The notes under the pieces: model-generated
The model's input: only the letters and a program-made list of their open reading frames with translations
Told to the model about the DNA's origin: nothing
Database searches by the model: none
In this document: piece after piece, positions 1-8,349 of the stretch
Numbering within the stretch: position 1 is the first letter of the stretch
Layout: each line of letters begins with the position of its first letter
Source of the DNA: Desulfacinum sp.
GTDB taxonomy: Bacteria; Desulfobacterota; Syntrophobacteria; Syntrophobacterales; DSM-9756
Direction of reading: 5' to 3'
DNA length: 64,000 nucleotides
Assembly: GCA_014359885.1 (NCBI GenBank)
Contig: JACIYN010000018.1
Coordinates: 62,001-126,000, forward strand
Program-made: the position numbers and the translations under genes

Positions 1-1
1 C

Positions 2-196
2 AGCATGCTCCGAGGACTCCTACCCATCTGCATGGTGTGCAAGAAGATTCGAGATGACCAAGGGTATTGGAACCGAATCGAAACCTATATCCGGAAGCAT
101 TCCAAGGCCAGGTTCAGCCACGGAATCTGCCCGGACTGCGCCAAGAAGCTCTACCCCGATATCGACCTTTACCCTGATGAGCAGAAGGGATCGTGA
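2..196 (+). CDS. C-terminal tail of a PAS/response-regulator type signalling protein (partial)
   Basis: The frame is open from the left edge and encodes about 64 residues ending at a TGA. It contains the short cysteine motif PICMVCKKIRDD followed by GYW and FSHGICPDC. Established knowledge: this module (CxxCKKIRDDxGYW...ShGICPdC) is a common C-terminal tail of sensor kinases, response regulators and PAS proteins in deltaproteobacteria. The four cysteines may bind a metal, but that is inference. The catalytic or receiver domain lies outside the window, so the protein type cannot be decided. The Met at base 5 is not a convincing start because the reading frame and the motif both extend upstream of it. 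Confidence 0.75.
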   Translation, partial: SMLRGLLPICMVCKKIRDDQGYWNRIETYIRKHSKARFSHGICPDCAKKLYPDIDLYPDEQKGS

Positions 197-510
197 ACAC
201 GGAGCTCACACCCCCCCGTCCGGGAGCTCTAGCTACTGGCCGCAGTTGCCACCTTCCCGACCATCATGGCCGCAAGGTGCGATTATCCTGAAAGAGTTCT
301 GTTTTCAGCAAGCTGCAGGAATGTCGGGGGCTCAAAGCAACACCTGTGGGAGCGGCGAAAGCCGCGAAATGGGTGGCCGCTTATTCAATGGCGGTGCTGC
401 CGCCAGATGATCGAATCCAGCGGCGCTCCCCCAGAGGGGAAAACGCCCCGTTGCCGGCTCTTTCTTCCCTGAGGGGTGTCGCTAGTCCTTGGGGGCTGGA
501 ACACCCGCGT
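197..510. other. Intergenic region, 314 bp, no gene seen
   Basis: This stretch lies between two converging genes. Short open frames exist, but none has a recognisable start context, a family resemblance or typical codon use. No clear terminator hairpin with a T-run was found. Confidence 0.5.
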
Positions 511-2469
511 TCAGAGGAAATCGCCGGGAAGGTCGGACAGCCTGCGAAGGACGGGCATGGGCGGGAGACTCTCGAGGAAGAGGCGCCCGTAGGGCTTGGT
601 GGTGAGCCGGCAGTCGAACAGGACCACCAGCCCGCGGTCCGAACGGGATCGGATGAGGCGCCCGATGCCCTGCTTGAGGAGCAGCACGGCCCGCGGCACC
701 TGGTAGCGGTAGAAGGGGTTTTCCCCGGATCGTTTCAGGATCTCCAGGCGCGCCGCCGTGACGGGATCATCGGGGACTTCGAAGGGCAGCTTGTCGATGA
801 GCACGCAGCTCAGGGCCTCGCCGGGCACGTCGATGCCTTCCCAAAAGGAATAGGTGGCCAGCAGCACCGAGTGCAGCTCGCTCTTGAAATCCGCCAGAAG
901 AGCCCTCTTGGGACGTTCCCCCTGGCACAGGATGGGATAGGGAAAGTCCCGGGCCGCGAGCCTTTGATGCACTTCGTGCAGGTTCCGGTAGCTGGTGAAG
1001 AGAAACAGAGCGCGGCCTCGGGTTCGTTCCAGGACGGCCCGGGCCTCCTGCGCCACGGCATCGCAGAACTGGGGATCCTGGGGGTCGGGAAAGGGCTGGG
1101 GCAGATAGAGCAGGGCCTGCCGGGAAAAGTCGAAGGGTGACGGGAAGATCTTCTCCGCGGCTTCCTGTGGCACTCCCAGGCGCTCACGGATGAAGTGGAA
1201 GCCGGGCCGCCCCTTCTGGGCCGTGGTGAGGGTGGCCGAGGTGAGGATGACGGCGCCGGTGCGCCCGAAGAGCCTTTCCGAGAGGATGGGCGCCACTTCC
1301 AGGGGGGTGGCGCGAAGGGTGAAGCTTTTTCGGACCGGAGAGGCTTCGTACCAGTAGGTCATGCGGGGATCTTCCCGCTCCGAAAGCATCTCCAGACTTC
1401 GCGACAGGGCCCCCAGGCGCCCCCGGGCCATTTCCAACGCAGGCGAAAGGGAACTGTGGGCTTCCAGAAAGGCCGCCAGTTCCCGCAAAGACTCCTGCAG
1501 GTCCCCGCAGGTTTGCGCAAACGGCTTTCCCAAGGCGGGGGGATCCAGGCGCACCCGGCCGCCCCTCTTCCCCGCCCCCTCCACCAGCACCTGGTGAAGA
1601 TCCCACAGCTTGCGGGAAAGGTGCTCCCCGGTGCCCGCCACCCGGGACCTCAGTTCCGCGGGTGCCTTGGGGGCGGAAGCGGCCCTTTGGAGATCGCGAA
1701 GGGTTTCCACCACCTGGAAGCTGGAAAATTCCAGGCCGAAATACATGGCCGCCACGTCCTCCAGCCGGTGCGCCTCATCGAAGACGAACACGTCGAAAGA
1801 AGAAAGCAGGTCCCAGGACCCTTCGCCTTCCAGGGACAGGGAGGCGAAAAAGAGGTGGTGGTTGACCACCAGAAGATCCGCCCGGGCGGCTTCCAGGCGG
1901 TTTTTCTGGACGAAGCACTCTTCGTTGTGGGGGCACTGGGTCCCTAAACATTGGTCTCCGGAAGCCGTCAGCTCGCTCCAGATGGGCGCGTCCTCGGCAA
2001 GGGCATCCATTTCGGCGCGGTCGCCCGTGCGGGTCCGGGACGCCCAGGTGCGAAGCCGATGGAAGGAGGCGGCTTCCTCGCGGTTGAAGAAGGAAGGCTG
2101 GTAGCTGAATTCATGGTAGCGGCGAAGGCACAGATAATTCCGTCGGCCTTTCAGGACCTTCATGCGGAGTTTGGGAAAGAAGTGATTCTTCAGGAAGGGG
2201 ATGTCGTGTTCCAGGATCTGGTCCTGCAGGGCCTTGGTGGCGGTGGAGACCACCGTCTTTTTACCGCTGAGAAGCGCGGGCACCAGATAGGCGAAGGTCT
2301 TTCCGGTTCCGGTTCCCGCTTCGGCCAGAAGCGGCGTGGATTGGACGATGGCCTCCCAGACGGCCTGTGCCATGCGGCGCTGGGCCGGACGGTGTTCGTA
2401 GCGGTCCACCACCCGGGACAACAGGCCGTCCGTCTCGAAAAAGGAATCCACGCTGGGGGAAGTGGCCAT
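511..2469 (-). CDS. dinG: DinG/XPD-family ATP-dependent DNA helicase
   Basis: The 652-residue protein is a superfamily 2 helicase that unwinds DNA with ATP. Visible motifs are Walker A AGTGTGKT (residues 51-58), a DEAH box (231-234), and a C-terminal helicase domain with GIGRLIRS near the end. Four cysteines at about 114, 174, 179 and 185 lie between Walker A and DEAH, where XPD and DinG helicases hold a 4Fe-4S cluster. It has no exonuclease domain, so it is the short YoaA/DinG type. The gene starts 9 bp after the stop of the penicillin-binding protein gene, so the two are probably cotranscribed. The start at 2469 has only a distant AGGA. DinG or YoaA assignment is uncertain. Confidence 0.9.
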   Translation of the reverse strand: MATSPSVDSFFETDGLLSRVVDRYEHRPAQRRMAQAVWEAIVQSTPLLAEAGTGTGKTFAYLVPALLSGKKTVVSTATKALQDQILEHDIPFLKNHFFPKLRMKVLKGRRNYLCLRRYHEFSYQPSFFNREEAASFHRLRTWASRTRTGDRAEMDALAEDAPIWSELTASGDQCLGTQCPHNEECFVQKNRLEAARADLLVVNHHLFFASLSLEGEGSWDLLSSFDVFVFDEAHRLEDVAAMYFGLEFSSFQVVETLRDLQRAASAPKAPAELRSRVAGTGEHLSRKLWDLHQVLVEGAGKRGGRVRLDPPALGKPFAQTCGDLQESLRELAAFLEAHSSLSPALEMARGRLGALSRSLEMLSEREDPRMTYWYEASPVRKSFTLRATPLEVAPILSERLFGRTGAVILTSATLTTAQKGRPGFHFIRERLGVPQEAAEKIFPSPFDFSRQALLYLPQPFPDPQDPQFCDAVAQEARAVLERTRGRALFLFTSYRNLHEVHQRLAARDFPYPILCQGERPKRALLADFKSELHSVLLATYSFWEGIDVPGEALSCVLIDKLPFEVPDDPVTAARLEILKRSGENPFYRYQVPRAVLLLKQGIGRLIRSRSDRGLVVLFDCRLTTKPYGRLFLESLPPMPVLRRLSDLPGDFL

Positions 2470-2478
2470 GGAACGCCG

Positions 2479-4866
2479 TCAATCCTTCCAGAAAAGGTCC
2501 GACTTGAAAAAGGAATCGGAGGTGGATTCTCCCGCGCCGGGCTGGGTTTGGGCCGTTTCCGTGCTCCGGGGCTCCGTGCCTTCCGCAAAGGCCACGTAGG
2601 CCGCCTCCGGCGGCTCCTCCGACTTGGGGCCCGGCTTTCGCTGGACCTTGGCGAAGACGATTCCCTGAGGGATGGCGAAGTTCTCCACGGGTTTTCCCTG
2701 GAGCCACGCTTCCATGAAGTAGAGCCAGATGGGCGCGGCGGCCCGGCCTCCCGTTTCCTTGCGTCCCAGGGAGAGGCGATGGTCGTCGTGGCCCACCCAG
2801 GCACCGGCCAGCGTGGAGGGCGTGTAGCCGACGAACCAGGCGTCCTTGAGGTCGTTGGTGGTCCCCGTTTTGCCCGCGGCGGGGCGCCCCAGGCGGCGCA
2901 CTCCCCGGCCGGTTCCTTCCTGGATCACCCCCTGGAGGATGTGGGTCACGAGGAAGGCCGTCTGCGGCGACAGGACCGCCTCCTGCCGCGGTTCGTGCCG
3001 CTGGAGAAGGCGCCCGTCGCGATCGTAGACCGCCTCCACCAGGTAGGGTTCCGAGCGCACCCCCTGGTTGGCGAAGGCCGAATAGGCCGTGAGAAGCTCC
3101 CACAGGCTCACCCCGGAAGCCCCCAGGGCCAGAGAGAGGGTGGGGGTGAGGGGCGACCGGATCCCCAGCCGGTGGGCGTAGTCCACCACGTAGTCCACTC
3201 CCACCTGCTGCAGGAGCTTGATGGTGACCACGTTGCGGGAGTGGATGAGGGCGTCGCGAAGCAGGATGGGGCCCCAGAAGCTCCGGTCGTAGTTGGCCGG
3301 TTTCCAGGGGCCCTGCAGGCTGGGGTCGTCCTGGATGATGGGGGAATCGATGAGCACGGAAGCCGCCGTGAATCCCCGGTCCAGGGCGGCGGCGTAGATG
3401 ATGGGCTTGAAGGCCGATCCCGGCTGGCGAATGGCCTGGATGGCCCGATTGAACTGACTCTTGGAAAAGTCTTTGCCGCCCACCAGGCAGTAGACCCGGC
3501 CCGATCGGGGGTCCATGGCCAGAAAGGCCCCCTCGGCGGCGGGTTCCTGGTCCAGGCGTGCGTTCCACGTGGAACCGTCCCCTTCCTCTTCCAGCCGCAC
3601 CCGGATCACATCGCCCGGATTCAATCCCTTCTTGCGGGACTTGAAATACCCCGCCGCCCACTTTTCCTTTTCCGGAGGCAGCAGGCGGGCCGTCCGCTCC
3701 CTGCCCAGCAACAGCCGGCACATCCCCCCCTTGGGGCATTCCTGCACCACGGCCTCCACCACGGCGCCGGAGGCCAGGTTCCGATACTTTTCCGCCAGCT
3801 GCTGCAGGAAGGCATCCCGTTCGGGGCCCTCCACGTGGCCGTGGGGTCCGCGGTACCCGTGGCGCTTGTCCAGTTCCTCCAGGCCCTTTTGCACCGCCGC
3901 TTCCGCGGCCCGCTGGGCCTCGAGATCCAGCGTGGTGTGGATGGACAGGCCGTCGCCGTAAAGCACGTCACTTCCGAAATCGGCTTCCACCCGCCGTCGC
4001 ACTTCTTCGGTGAAACTGTTCAGGACCTGCACCCGGGAGGCCTCCGGGTCGGCGAAATCCAGAGGTTCCTTCCGAGCCGCGACGGCCTCTTCCGGGCTCA
4101 GAAAGCCCACCTCCACCATGCGCTCCAGCACGTAGTGCTGCCGCTCCAGGGCCTTTTCCAGGTTCCTGAACGGGCTGAAACGGCTGGGAGCCTTGGGAAG
4201 ACCGGCCAGAAGGGCCGCCTCAGCCACCGTGAGGTCCTCGGCGTTCTTGCCGAAATAGGTTCGGGCGGCCGCCTCCACCCCGTAGGCCCTCGACCCCAGG
4301 TAGATCTGGTTGAGATAAAGATAAAGAATCTCGTCCTTGGTCATGGACCGGTCGATCCGGTAGGCCAGAATCGCTTCCTTGATCTTGCGGATGTAGGTGC
4401 GCTCGGGACTCAGGAGCAGGGACTTGACCACCTGCTGCGTGATGGTGCTCCCCCCCTGGACGATCTCCCCCGCCCGGAGGTTTTTCACCATGGCTCGAAA
4501 GATCCCCGCCAGGTCCAGCCCGCCGTGTTCATAGAACCGGGCATCCTCGGCGGCGAGAAAGGCCTGGATCACATGCCGGGGGAAGGAATCGAGCGGACGC
4601 ACATAGCGCCGCTCCCTGTAATATTCGCCAATGAGCGTGCCGTCGGCCGCGTACATCCGACTCACCACAGGGGGCCGGTATTCCTTGAGCGACTGGATGC
4701 TGGGCAACGACCGTTCCAGCTGGATGTAGGAAGCCACGGCCACGAAGGCCGCCACGCCCAAAACCATGACCACCAGCGCCGCCGCGCCGATCCACCAGCC
4801 CGCCTTGAGTCTGCCGCTGCCCTTCCGTCCCCGGTCCCGCCCGGGATCCTTGTCCATGTAATGCAT
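2479..4866 (-). CDS. mrcA: Penicillin-binding protein 1A, bifunctional transglycosylase/transpeptidase
   Basis: The 795-residue class A PBP polymerises glycan strands and crosslinks peptides at the outer face of the inner membrane. A short cytoplasmic tail is followed by one membrane segment (about 22-46). The glycosyltransferase domain has AAED (catalytic Glu107), GGSTITQQ (138-145) and the conserved LYLNQIYLG. The transpeptidase domain has SAFK (484-487, nucleophile Ser484), SRN (543-545) and KTGT (666-669). An OB-like insert separates the domains. Met1 or Met4 could start the protein. A perfect 14-bp parS-like palindrome lies inside the gene near codon 433. The dinG-like gene follows closely. 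Confidence 0.95.
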   Translation of the reverse strand: MHYMDKDPGRDRGRKGSGRLKAGWWIGAAALVVMVLGVAAFVAVASYIQLERSLPSIQSLKEYRPPVVSRMYAADGTLIGEYYRERRYVRPLDSFPRHVIQAFLAAEDARFYEHGGLDLAGIFRAMVKNLRAGEIVQGGSTITQQVVKSLLLSPERTYIRKIKEAILAYRIDRSMTKDEILYLYLNQIYLGSRAYGVEAAARTYFGKNAEDLTVAEAALLAGLPKAPSRFSPFRNLEKALERQHYVLERMVEVGFLSPEEAVAARKEPLDFADPEASRVQVLNSFTEEVRRRVEADFGSDVLYGDGLSIHTTLDLEAQRAAEAAVQKGLEELDKRHGYRGPHGHVEGPERDAFLQQLAEKYRNLASGAVVEAVVQECPKGGMCRLLLGRERTARLLPPEKEKWAAGYFKSRKKGLNPGDVIRVRLEEEGDGSTWNARLDQEPAAEGAFLAMDPRSGRVYCLVGGKDFSKSQFNRAIQAIRQPGSAFKPIIYAAALDRGFTAASVLIDSPIIQDDPSLQGPWKPANYDRSFWGPILLRDALIHSRNVVTIKLLQQVGVDYVVDYAHRLGIRSPLTPTLSLALGASGVSLWELLTAYSAFANQGVRSEPYLVEAVYDRDGRLLQRHEPRQEAVLSPQTAFLVTHILQGVIQEGTGRGVRRLGRPAAGKTGTTNDLKDAWFVGYTPSTLAGAWVGHDDHRLSLGRKETGGRAAAPIWLYFMEAWLQGKPVENFAIPQGIVFAKVQRKPGPKSEEPPEAAYVAFAEGTEPRSTETAQTQPGAGESTSDSFFKSDLFWKD
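3562..3575. promoter_or_regulatory. parS-like ParB binding site inside mrcA
   Basis: GTTCCACGTGGAAC is a perfect palindrome and matches the core of the conserved parS site (GTTtCACGTGaAAC, with GTTCCACGTGGAAC as a frequent variant). The same 14 bases occur next to parA at 38085. I saw no third copy in 64 kb. Intragenic parS sites near the origin are normal. Confidence 0.75.
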
Positions 4867-5060
4867 AAGCGTCCTCGTGTGCGGCGGCTCCGCCGATTCC
4901 GGTCTGCACCCCGGCCCGGGTCCGAGTCTCGGCCGGGAAAAGTCATCCTACCGGAAGCGAGGCCGGAGGGAAAGAGTCAAGGATTAAGGATTAAAGGGAT
5001 AGGGGGTAGGGGGAATCCCCCCCGGCCCCCCTTTGGGAAAGGGGGGAGGGACGGACCACC
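4867..5060. other. Intergenic region upstream of mrcA with G/C-tract hairpin
   Basis: This should hold the mrcA promoter, but no good -35/-10 pair was found. It contains short AAGGATT repeats near 4979 and a perfect 9-bp inverted repeat CCCCCCTTT (5026-5034) / AAAGGGGGG (5038-5046) with a 3-base loop. It runs directly into the 7-bp tandem array. Confidence 0.6.
5026..5046. repeat. Short perfect inverted repeat, C6T3/A3G6
   Basis: Nine-base arms with a GGG loop. Elements of the type CCCCCTTTnnnAAAGGGGG are common interspersed palindromes in bacterial genomes. It lies between mrcA and comM, just before the heptamer array. It could act as a bidirectional hairpin, but it lacks a T-run. Confidence 0.6.
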
Positions 5061-5186
5061 CGTCGCCCGTCGCCCGTCACTCGTCCCCCGTCACCCGTCA
5101 CCCGTCACGGATCACGGACCACGCATCACGGATTACGGACCACGCATCACGGACCACGGATTACGGATTACGGATTACGGATCACG
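5061..5186. repeat. Degenerate heptanucleotide tandem array, 18 units
   Basis: The stretch divides exactly into 18 consecutive 7-bp units. The first seven follow CGTCNCC (for example CGTCACC). The next eleven follow GATCACG, GACCACG, CATCACG or GATTACG. The shift from one unit family to the other is abrupt. The last unit contains the stop codon of comM on the minus strand (5182-5184), so the array reaches into the gene end. Related arrays are at 40424-40549, 41227-41254 and 61734-61782. Confidence 0.9.
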
Positions 5187-6711
5187 CAAAAAGATCCCGA
5201 TCCAGGGAACGGTACTGGATGGCTTCCAGGAGGTGGTGGGAAGCGATGGACGGACTTTGCTCCAAGTCCGCAATGGTGCGCGCCACCTTGAGGATCCGGT
5301 GGTAGGCCCGGGCGCTCAGATGCAGCCGGCGAAGGGCTTCGTCCAGGAGCCGCTCGCCCCTCGTGTCCAGACGGCAGAAACGCTCCAGCTCACGCGGGCC
5401 CATGAACGCGTTGGCGAAGATGCCCGTTCCGGCAAACCGCTCCTGCTGCAGGCTCCGGGCGGCGCACACGCGTTCCCGCACCGCCTGGGATGTCTCCCCG
5501 TGCGAACCGTTTCTCAGATCGTCCACATCCACCGCAGGCACTTCCACGTGCAGGTCGATGCGGTCCAGAATGGGCCCGGAGATGCGGCTTCGGTAGCGCT
5601 GGATCTGGACGGACGAACAGCGGCAGGCCCTGCGGGGCTCTCCGGCGTAGCCGCAGGGACAGGGGTTCATGGCGGCGGCGAGCATGAAGCGGGCCGGGTA
5701 GGTGAGGGTGATGCCGGCGCGGGCGATGGTCACCCGACCGTCCTCCATGGGCTGGCGCAGCAGGTCCAGGATGTTTCGGCGGAATTCGGGAAATTCATCC
5801 AGGAAGAGCACCCCGTTGTGGGCCAGGCTCACCTCGCCCGGGCGCGGCACGTGGCCGCCCCCGATGAGGCCGGCATCGGAGATGGTGTGGTGGGGATGGC
5901 GAAAGGGACGCACGGTCACCAGGGGACGGTCGTTGAGCAGCCCCGCCACGCTGTAGATCCGGGACGTCTCCAGGGATTCCTCCAGGCTGAGCGGCGGCAA
6001 GATGGACGGCAGCCGCTGGGCCAGCATGCTCTTTCCCGATCCCGGCGGTCCCACCAGCAGGATGTTGTGGTTTCCGGCCGCCGCCACTTCCAAGGCGCGC
6101 TTGGCGTGTTCTTGGCCCTTAATGTCCCGAAGATCGAGGGTCTCCCGGGACGGGCCGTCCAAAAGGATTTCGTCGTCCTTTTCGTAAAGGGGCAGGGCCC
6201 CACGGCCCCCCAGATGTTCCACCACCCGGGCCAGATGGTCCGCCGCGTAGACGTTCACCCCGTCCACCACCGCCGCCTCGGCGGCGTTTTCCCTCGGCAC
6301 GATCATCTCGGGACAACCCAGAGCCCTGGCTCCCATGGCCATGGAAAGGCAGCCGGTCACGGCCTTGACCCGACCGTCCAGGGAGAGTTCCCCCACCAGG
6401 ATGGGCAGGCGCTCCGGGTCCAGTTCCAGCAGGCCGGATGCGGCCAGGAGCCCCACCGCCACCGGCAGGTCGAATCCGGCGCCTTCCTTTTTGAGATGGG
6501 CCGGAGCCAGGTTCACCGTGATGCGATCCATGGGGAAGGGATACCCGCAGTTGTGAAGGGCGCTCTTCACCCGCTCCTTGCTCTCCCGGACGATGTTGTC
6601 CGGCAGGCCCACCACGTTGAACGCAGGAAGCCCCGAGGCGATGTGGACTTCCACTTCCACCAGGAAGGCCTCGATGCCCACGACACCGAAGGTGTAGGTC
6701 TTGGCCACCAT
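5182..6711 (-). CDS. comM: ComM/YifB-family AAA+ ATPase (Mg-chelatase-like)
   Basis: The 509-residue protein belongs to the ComM/YifB family, a hexameric helicase that promotes branch migration in natural transformation. It has the N-terminal Lon-protease-like fold region, Walker A GPPGSGKS, Walker B VLFLDEF, the zinc-type cysteine cluster NPCPCGYAG...CRC, and the C-terminal Mg-chelatase helper domain ([15 protein letters not shown]). The start was placed at Met 6711 because the family begins [12 protein letters not shown]. The open frame extends 29 codons further upstream without family similarity. The last codons and the stop lie in the heptamer array. It is divergent from the DnaJ-like gene. 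Confidence 0.92.
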   Translation of the reverse strand: MVAKTYTFGVVGIEAFLVEVEVHIASGLPAFNVVGLPDNIVRESKERVKSALHNCGYPFPMDRITVNLAPAHLKKEGAGFDLPVAVGLLAASGLLELDPERLPILVGELSLDGRVKAVTGCLSMAMGARALGCPEMIVPRENAAEAAVVDGVNVYAADHLARVVEHLGGRGALPLYEKDDEILLDGPSRETLDLRDIKGQEHAKRALEVAAAGNHNILLVGPPGSGKSMLAQRLPSILPPLSLEESLETSRIYSVAGLLNDRPLVTVRPFRHPHHTISDAGLIGGGHVPRPGEVSLAHNGVLFLDEFPEFRRNILDLLRQPMEDGRVTIARAGITLTYPARFMLAAAMNPCPCGYAGEPRRACRCSSVQIQRYRSRISGPILDRIDLHVEVPAVDVDDLRNGSHGETSQAVRERVCAARSLQQERFAGTGIFANAFMGPRELERFCRLDTRGERLLDEALRRLHLSARAYHRILKVARTIADLEQSPSIASHHLLEAIQYRSLDRDLFA

Positions 6712-6848
6712 GCCGCCGGTCCCGTCGAGAAAGACCCTTGTCTTGTGCGGGAGATCTCTTTTAGAATCCCAATCTTCCGGAAGCGACCCAACGATCACCG
6801 GGGCCTCTCCATGGGAAGCCCCCGGAGAAAGCGGGATCCATCGATACC

Positions 6849-7505
6849 ATGATCGCCTGTTATTACGATATCCTTGGCGTGTCCAAGACGGCCAGTCAAG
6901 AAGAAATCAAGGGGGCCTTCCGCCGTCTGGCCCTGCGCTGGCACCCCGATCGAAATCCCGGCTGCAGCGACGTGGTCGAGACCTTCCGGCGCATCCGGCA
7001 TGCCTACGAAATCCTGTCCGATCCCGAAAAGCGAAAACTTTACGATCTTCGCCGGGGCATCGCCCGCCCCGACAACGGCAGGGGCTACACCTTCCGATGG
7101 ACTTCGGACGTGTGCGACGCGGTCTCGGAGGTGCTCCACGACATTCTGGGCATCCACCCCCAGGGAGCGTATCCGGAAAGGAAGGTGGACCTGCGCTTCG
7201 ACCTGGAAGTGACCCTGGAGACCCTCCTGTGGGGATCGGAAGAAGAGATCCGCTTCGAGCGGGTCCGCTACTGCCCGGAGTGCCGAAGCAACGGAAATTC
7301 CCGAAGGCTCGGCGAGGGGCCCTGCGCCCGCTGCCGCGGGACGGGCGAAGTCGTGGAACAACAGTCCCTCACGGTCACCATCCCCCCGGGCTGCACCCAC
7401 CAGAGCCGCATCCGCATCCCCGGCGTGGGCGATCAGCCCCATCCCCGGACCCGTCCGGGTGATCTGGTCATCGTCTGCCACCTGGTGGAGTTCCGTGATC
7501 CGTGA
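6849..7505 (+). CDS. Short DnaJ-like co-chaperone with half zinc finger
   Basis: The 218-residue protein starts with a complete J domain ([11 protein letters not shown], then HPD in the loop), which stimulates the ATPase of DnaK. It lacks a glycine/phenylalanine linker. The zinc-finger region keeps only two cysteine pairs (CPEC and CARCRGTG) instead of four, followed by one substrate-binding beta domain (VTIPPGC...IRIPGVG). It ends where canonical DnaJ (about 375 residues) would continue. It is therefore a reduced DnaJ-family protein rather than the housekeeping DnaJ. The start ATG has a weak GGGATCC upstream. Its client is unknown. Confidence 0.85.
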   Translation: MIACYYDILGVSKTASQEEIKGAFRRLALRWHPDRNPGCSDVVETFRRIRHAYEILSDPEKRKLYDLRRGIARPDNGRGYTFRWTSDVCDAVSEVLHDILGIHPQGAYPERKVDLRFDLEVTLETLLWGSEEEIRFERVRYCPECRSNGNSRRLGEGPCARCRGTGEVVEQQSLTVTIPPGCTHQSRIRIPGVGDQPHPRTRPGDLVIVCHLVEFRDP

Positions 7506-7565
7506 TCTGCGGGCGGGGATCCCCTCCATCCCTGCACAAAACGGCGGCCGAACCGGCAGATGGAT

Positions 7566-7948
7566 TCATCCTTCGTCCAGGCGCTCTTCGCGCTCGGCCA
7601 CCTGGGCCTCGCGCTCTATGCCGAAAATCTCCCCCGGTTCCCTCTCCTTGACCTCGATGGCCTTGCGGATCTTGGCATAGCGAGTGGCCTCTTCTTCCAG
7701 GCGGGTCGAAACGGCGTTGGGCGCCGCCACGGTTTCCATCTTGAGCTGATGGATGGCGCCCAGACCTTTTTCGTGGGAAGGGAATCGGCGGCGGCCAGGG
7801 CTTCCCGCTTTTGCCTCTTTTCCTCCTCGGGCTTGAGGGCCTCCTTGGACCGTTCCTCCAAGAGTTTCTTCAGCTTGTTGTAGGCCCGCTGCATCTCCTT
7901 CTTGGTGTTGGCCGAACTGGACTTGGGAACATCCCCTTGTCCCGTCAT
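7566..7948 (-). pseudogene. Frameshifted coiled-coil protein gene, unknown function
   Basis: Two overlapping minus-strand frames make one protein-like product. The first (ATG 7948) is rich in Lys, Glu and Arg (KEMQRAYNKLKKLLEER, KRQKREAL) and ends in DSLPTKK. Shifting one base at the A5 tract (plus-strand T5, 7767-7771) continues as GLGAIHQLKMETVAAP and REAQVAEREERLDEG, with a stop at 7566. Both halves look like charged helical coiled coil of about 127 residues. I recognise no family. A single missing base explains the break, so it could be a real pseudogene or a sequencing error. No good ribosome site precedes the ATG. Confidence 0.5.
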
Positions 7949-8005
7949 GAAGCTCTCGTTATGGGTTTTCGTCTGGGCTGCGTCCAAACGCCTTTTTCGA
8001 TGTCG

Positions 8006-8182
8006 CGCCTCCAGAAAATCCATGTAGCCCCAAAGGCCTCCCAGGTCCCCCGGCGGGCAGGCGCGTTTTCCTTTGATGGCTTGAACCCCGGGCGCTTGGG
8101 GATCAAAGGGGAGAATTTTCTCCAAGACGGCCACCAGAATCCAATCGTCCCCGAAATCGTACCAGTGCGTCCTGCGATCTCT
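8006..8182 (-). pseudogene. Remnant of a pRiA4b ORF-3-like protein
   Basis: The minus frame encodes HWYDFGDDW, LEKILPFDP and GKRACPPGDLGGLWGY followed by DFLEA. These are the core motifs of the plasmid pRiA4b ORF-3-like family (YdFGDdW, GkracPPEDcGGxxGY). A TAA (8183-8185) lies immediately upstream of the recognisable part, and the usual sequence after FLEA is absent, so only the middle of the domain survives. The frame then reads into the adjacent coiled-coil gene, suggesting a deletion fused the two. The family's function is unknown. Confidence 0.7.
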
Positions 8183-8349
8183 TTATCGGACCGGCACGTC
8201 CGCCCCCCCGATACTTTGCCCCATTCACCCCGTAGGGATAATGAGCCGATCCTTTCGACCACCAAATCGTCACCGAAGCGAGATGAAACGGCAACAGTGT
8301 GCCCTCACAATCCCTTGAGTCCAGAAACCCAGGCAAGCGAGGGAGACAG

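Noticed and set aside
5061-5186. Possible CRISPR array
   Set aside because: The unit is 7 bp with no spacers between units, so it is a tandem repeat.
1951-6852. 1633-residue open frame on the plus strand
   Set aside because: It lies antisense to dinG, mrcA and comM, which have clear motifs. The product is rich in Gly, Arg and His, typical of a high-GC shadow frame.
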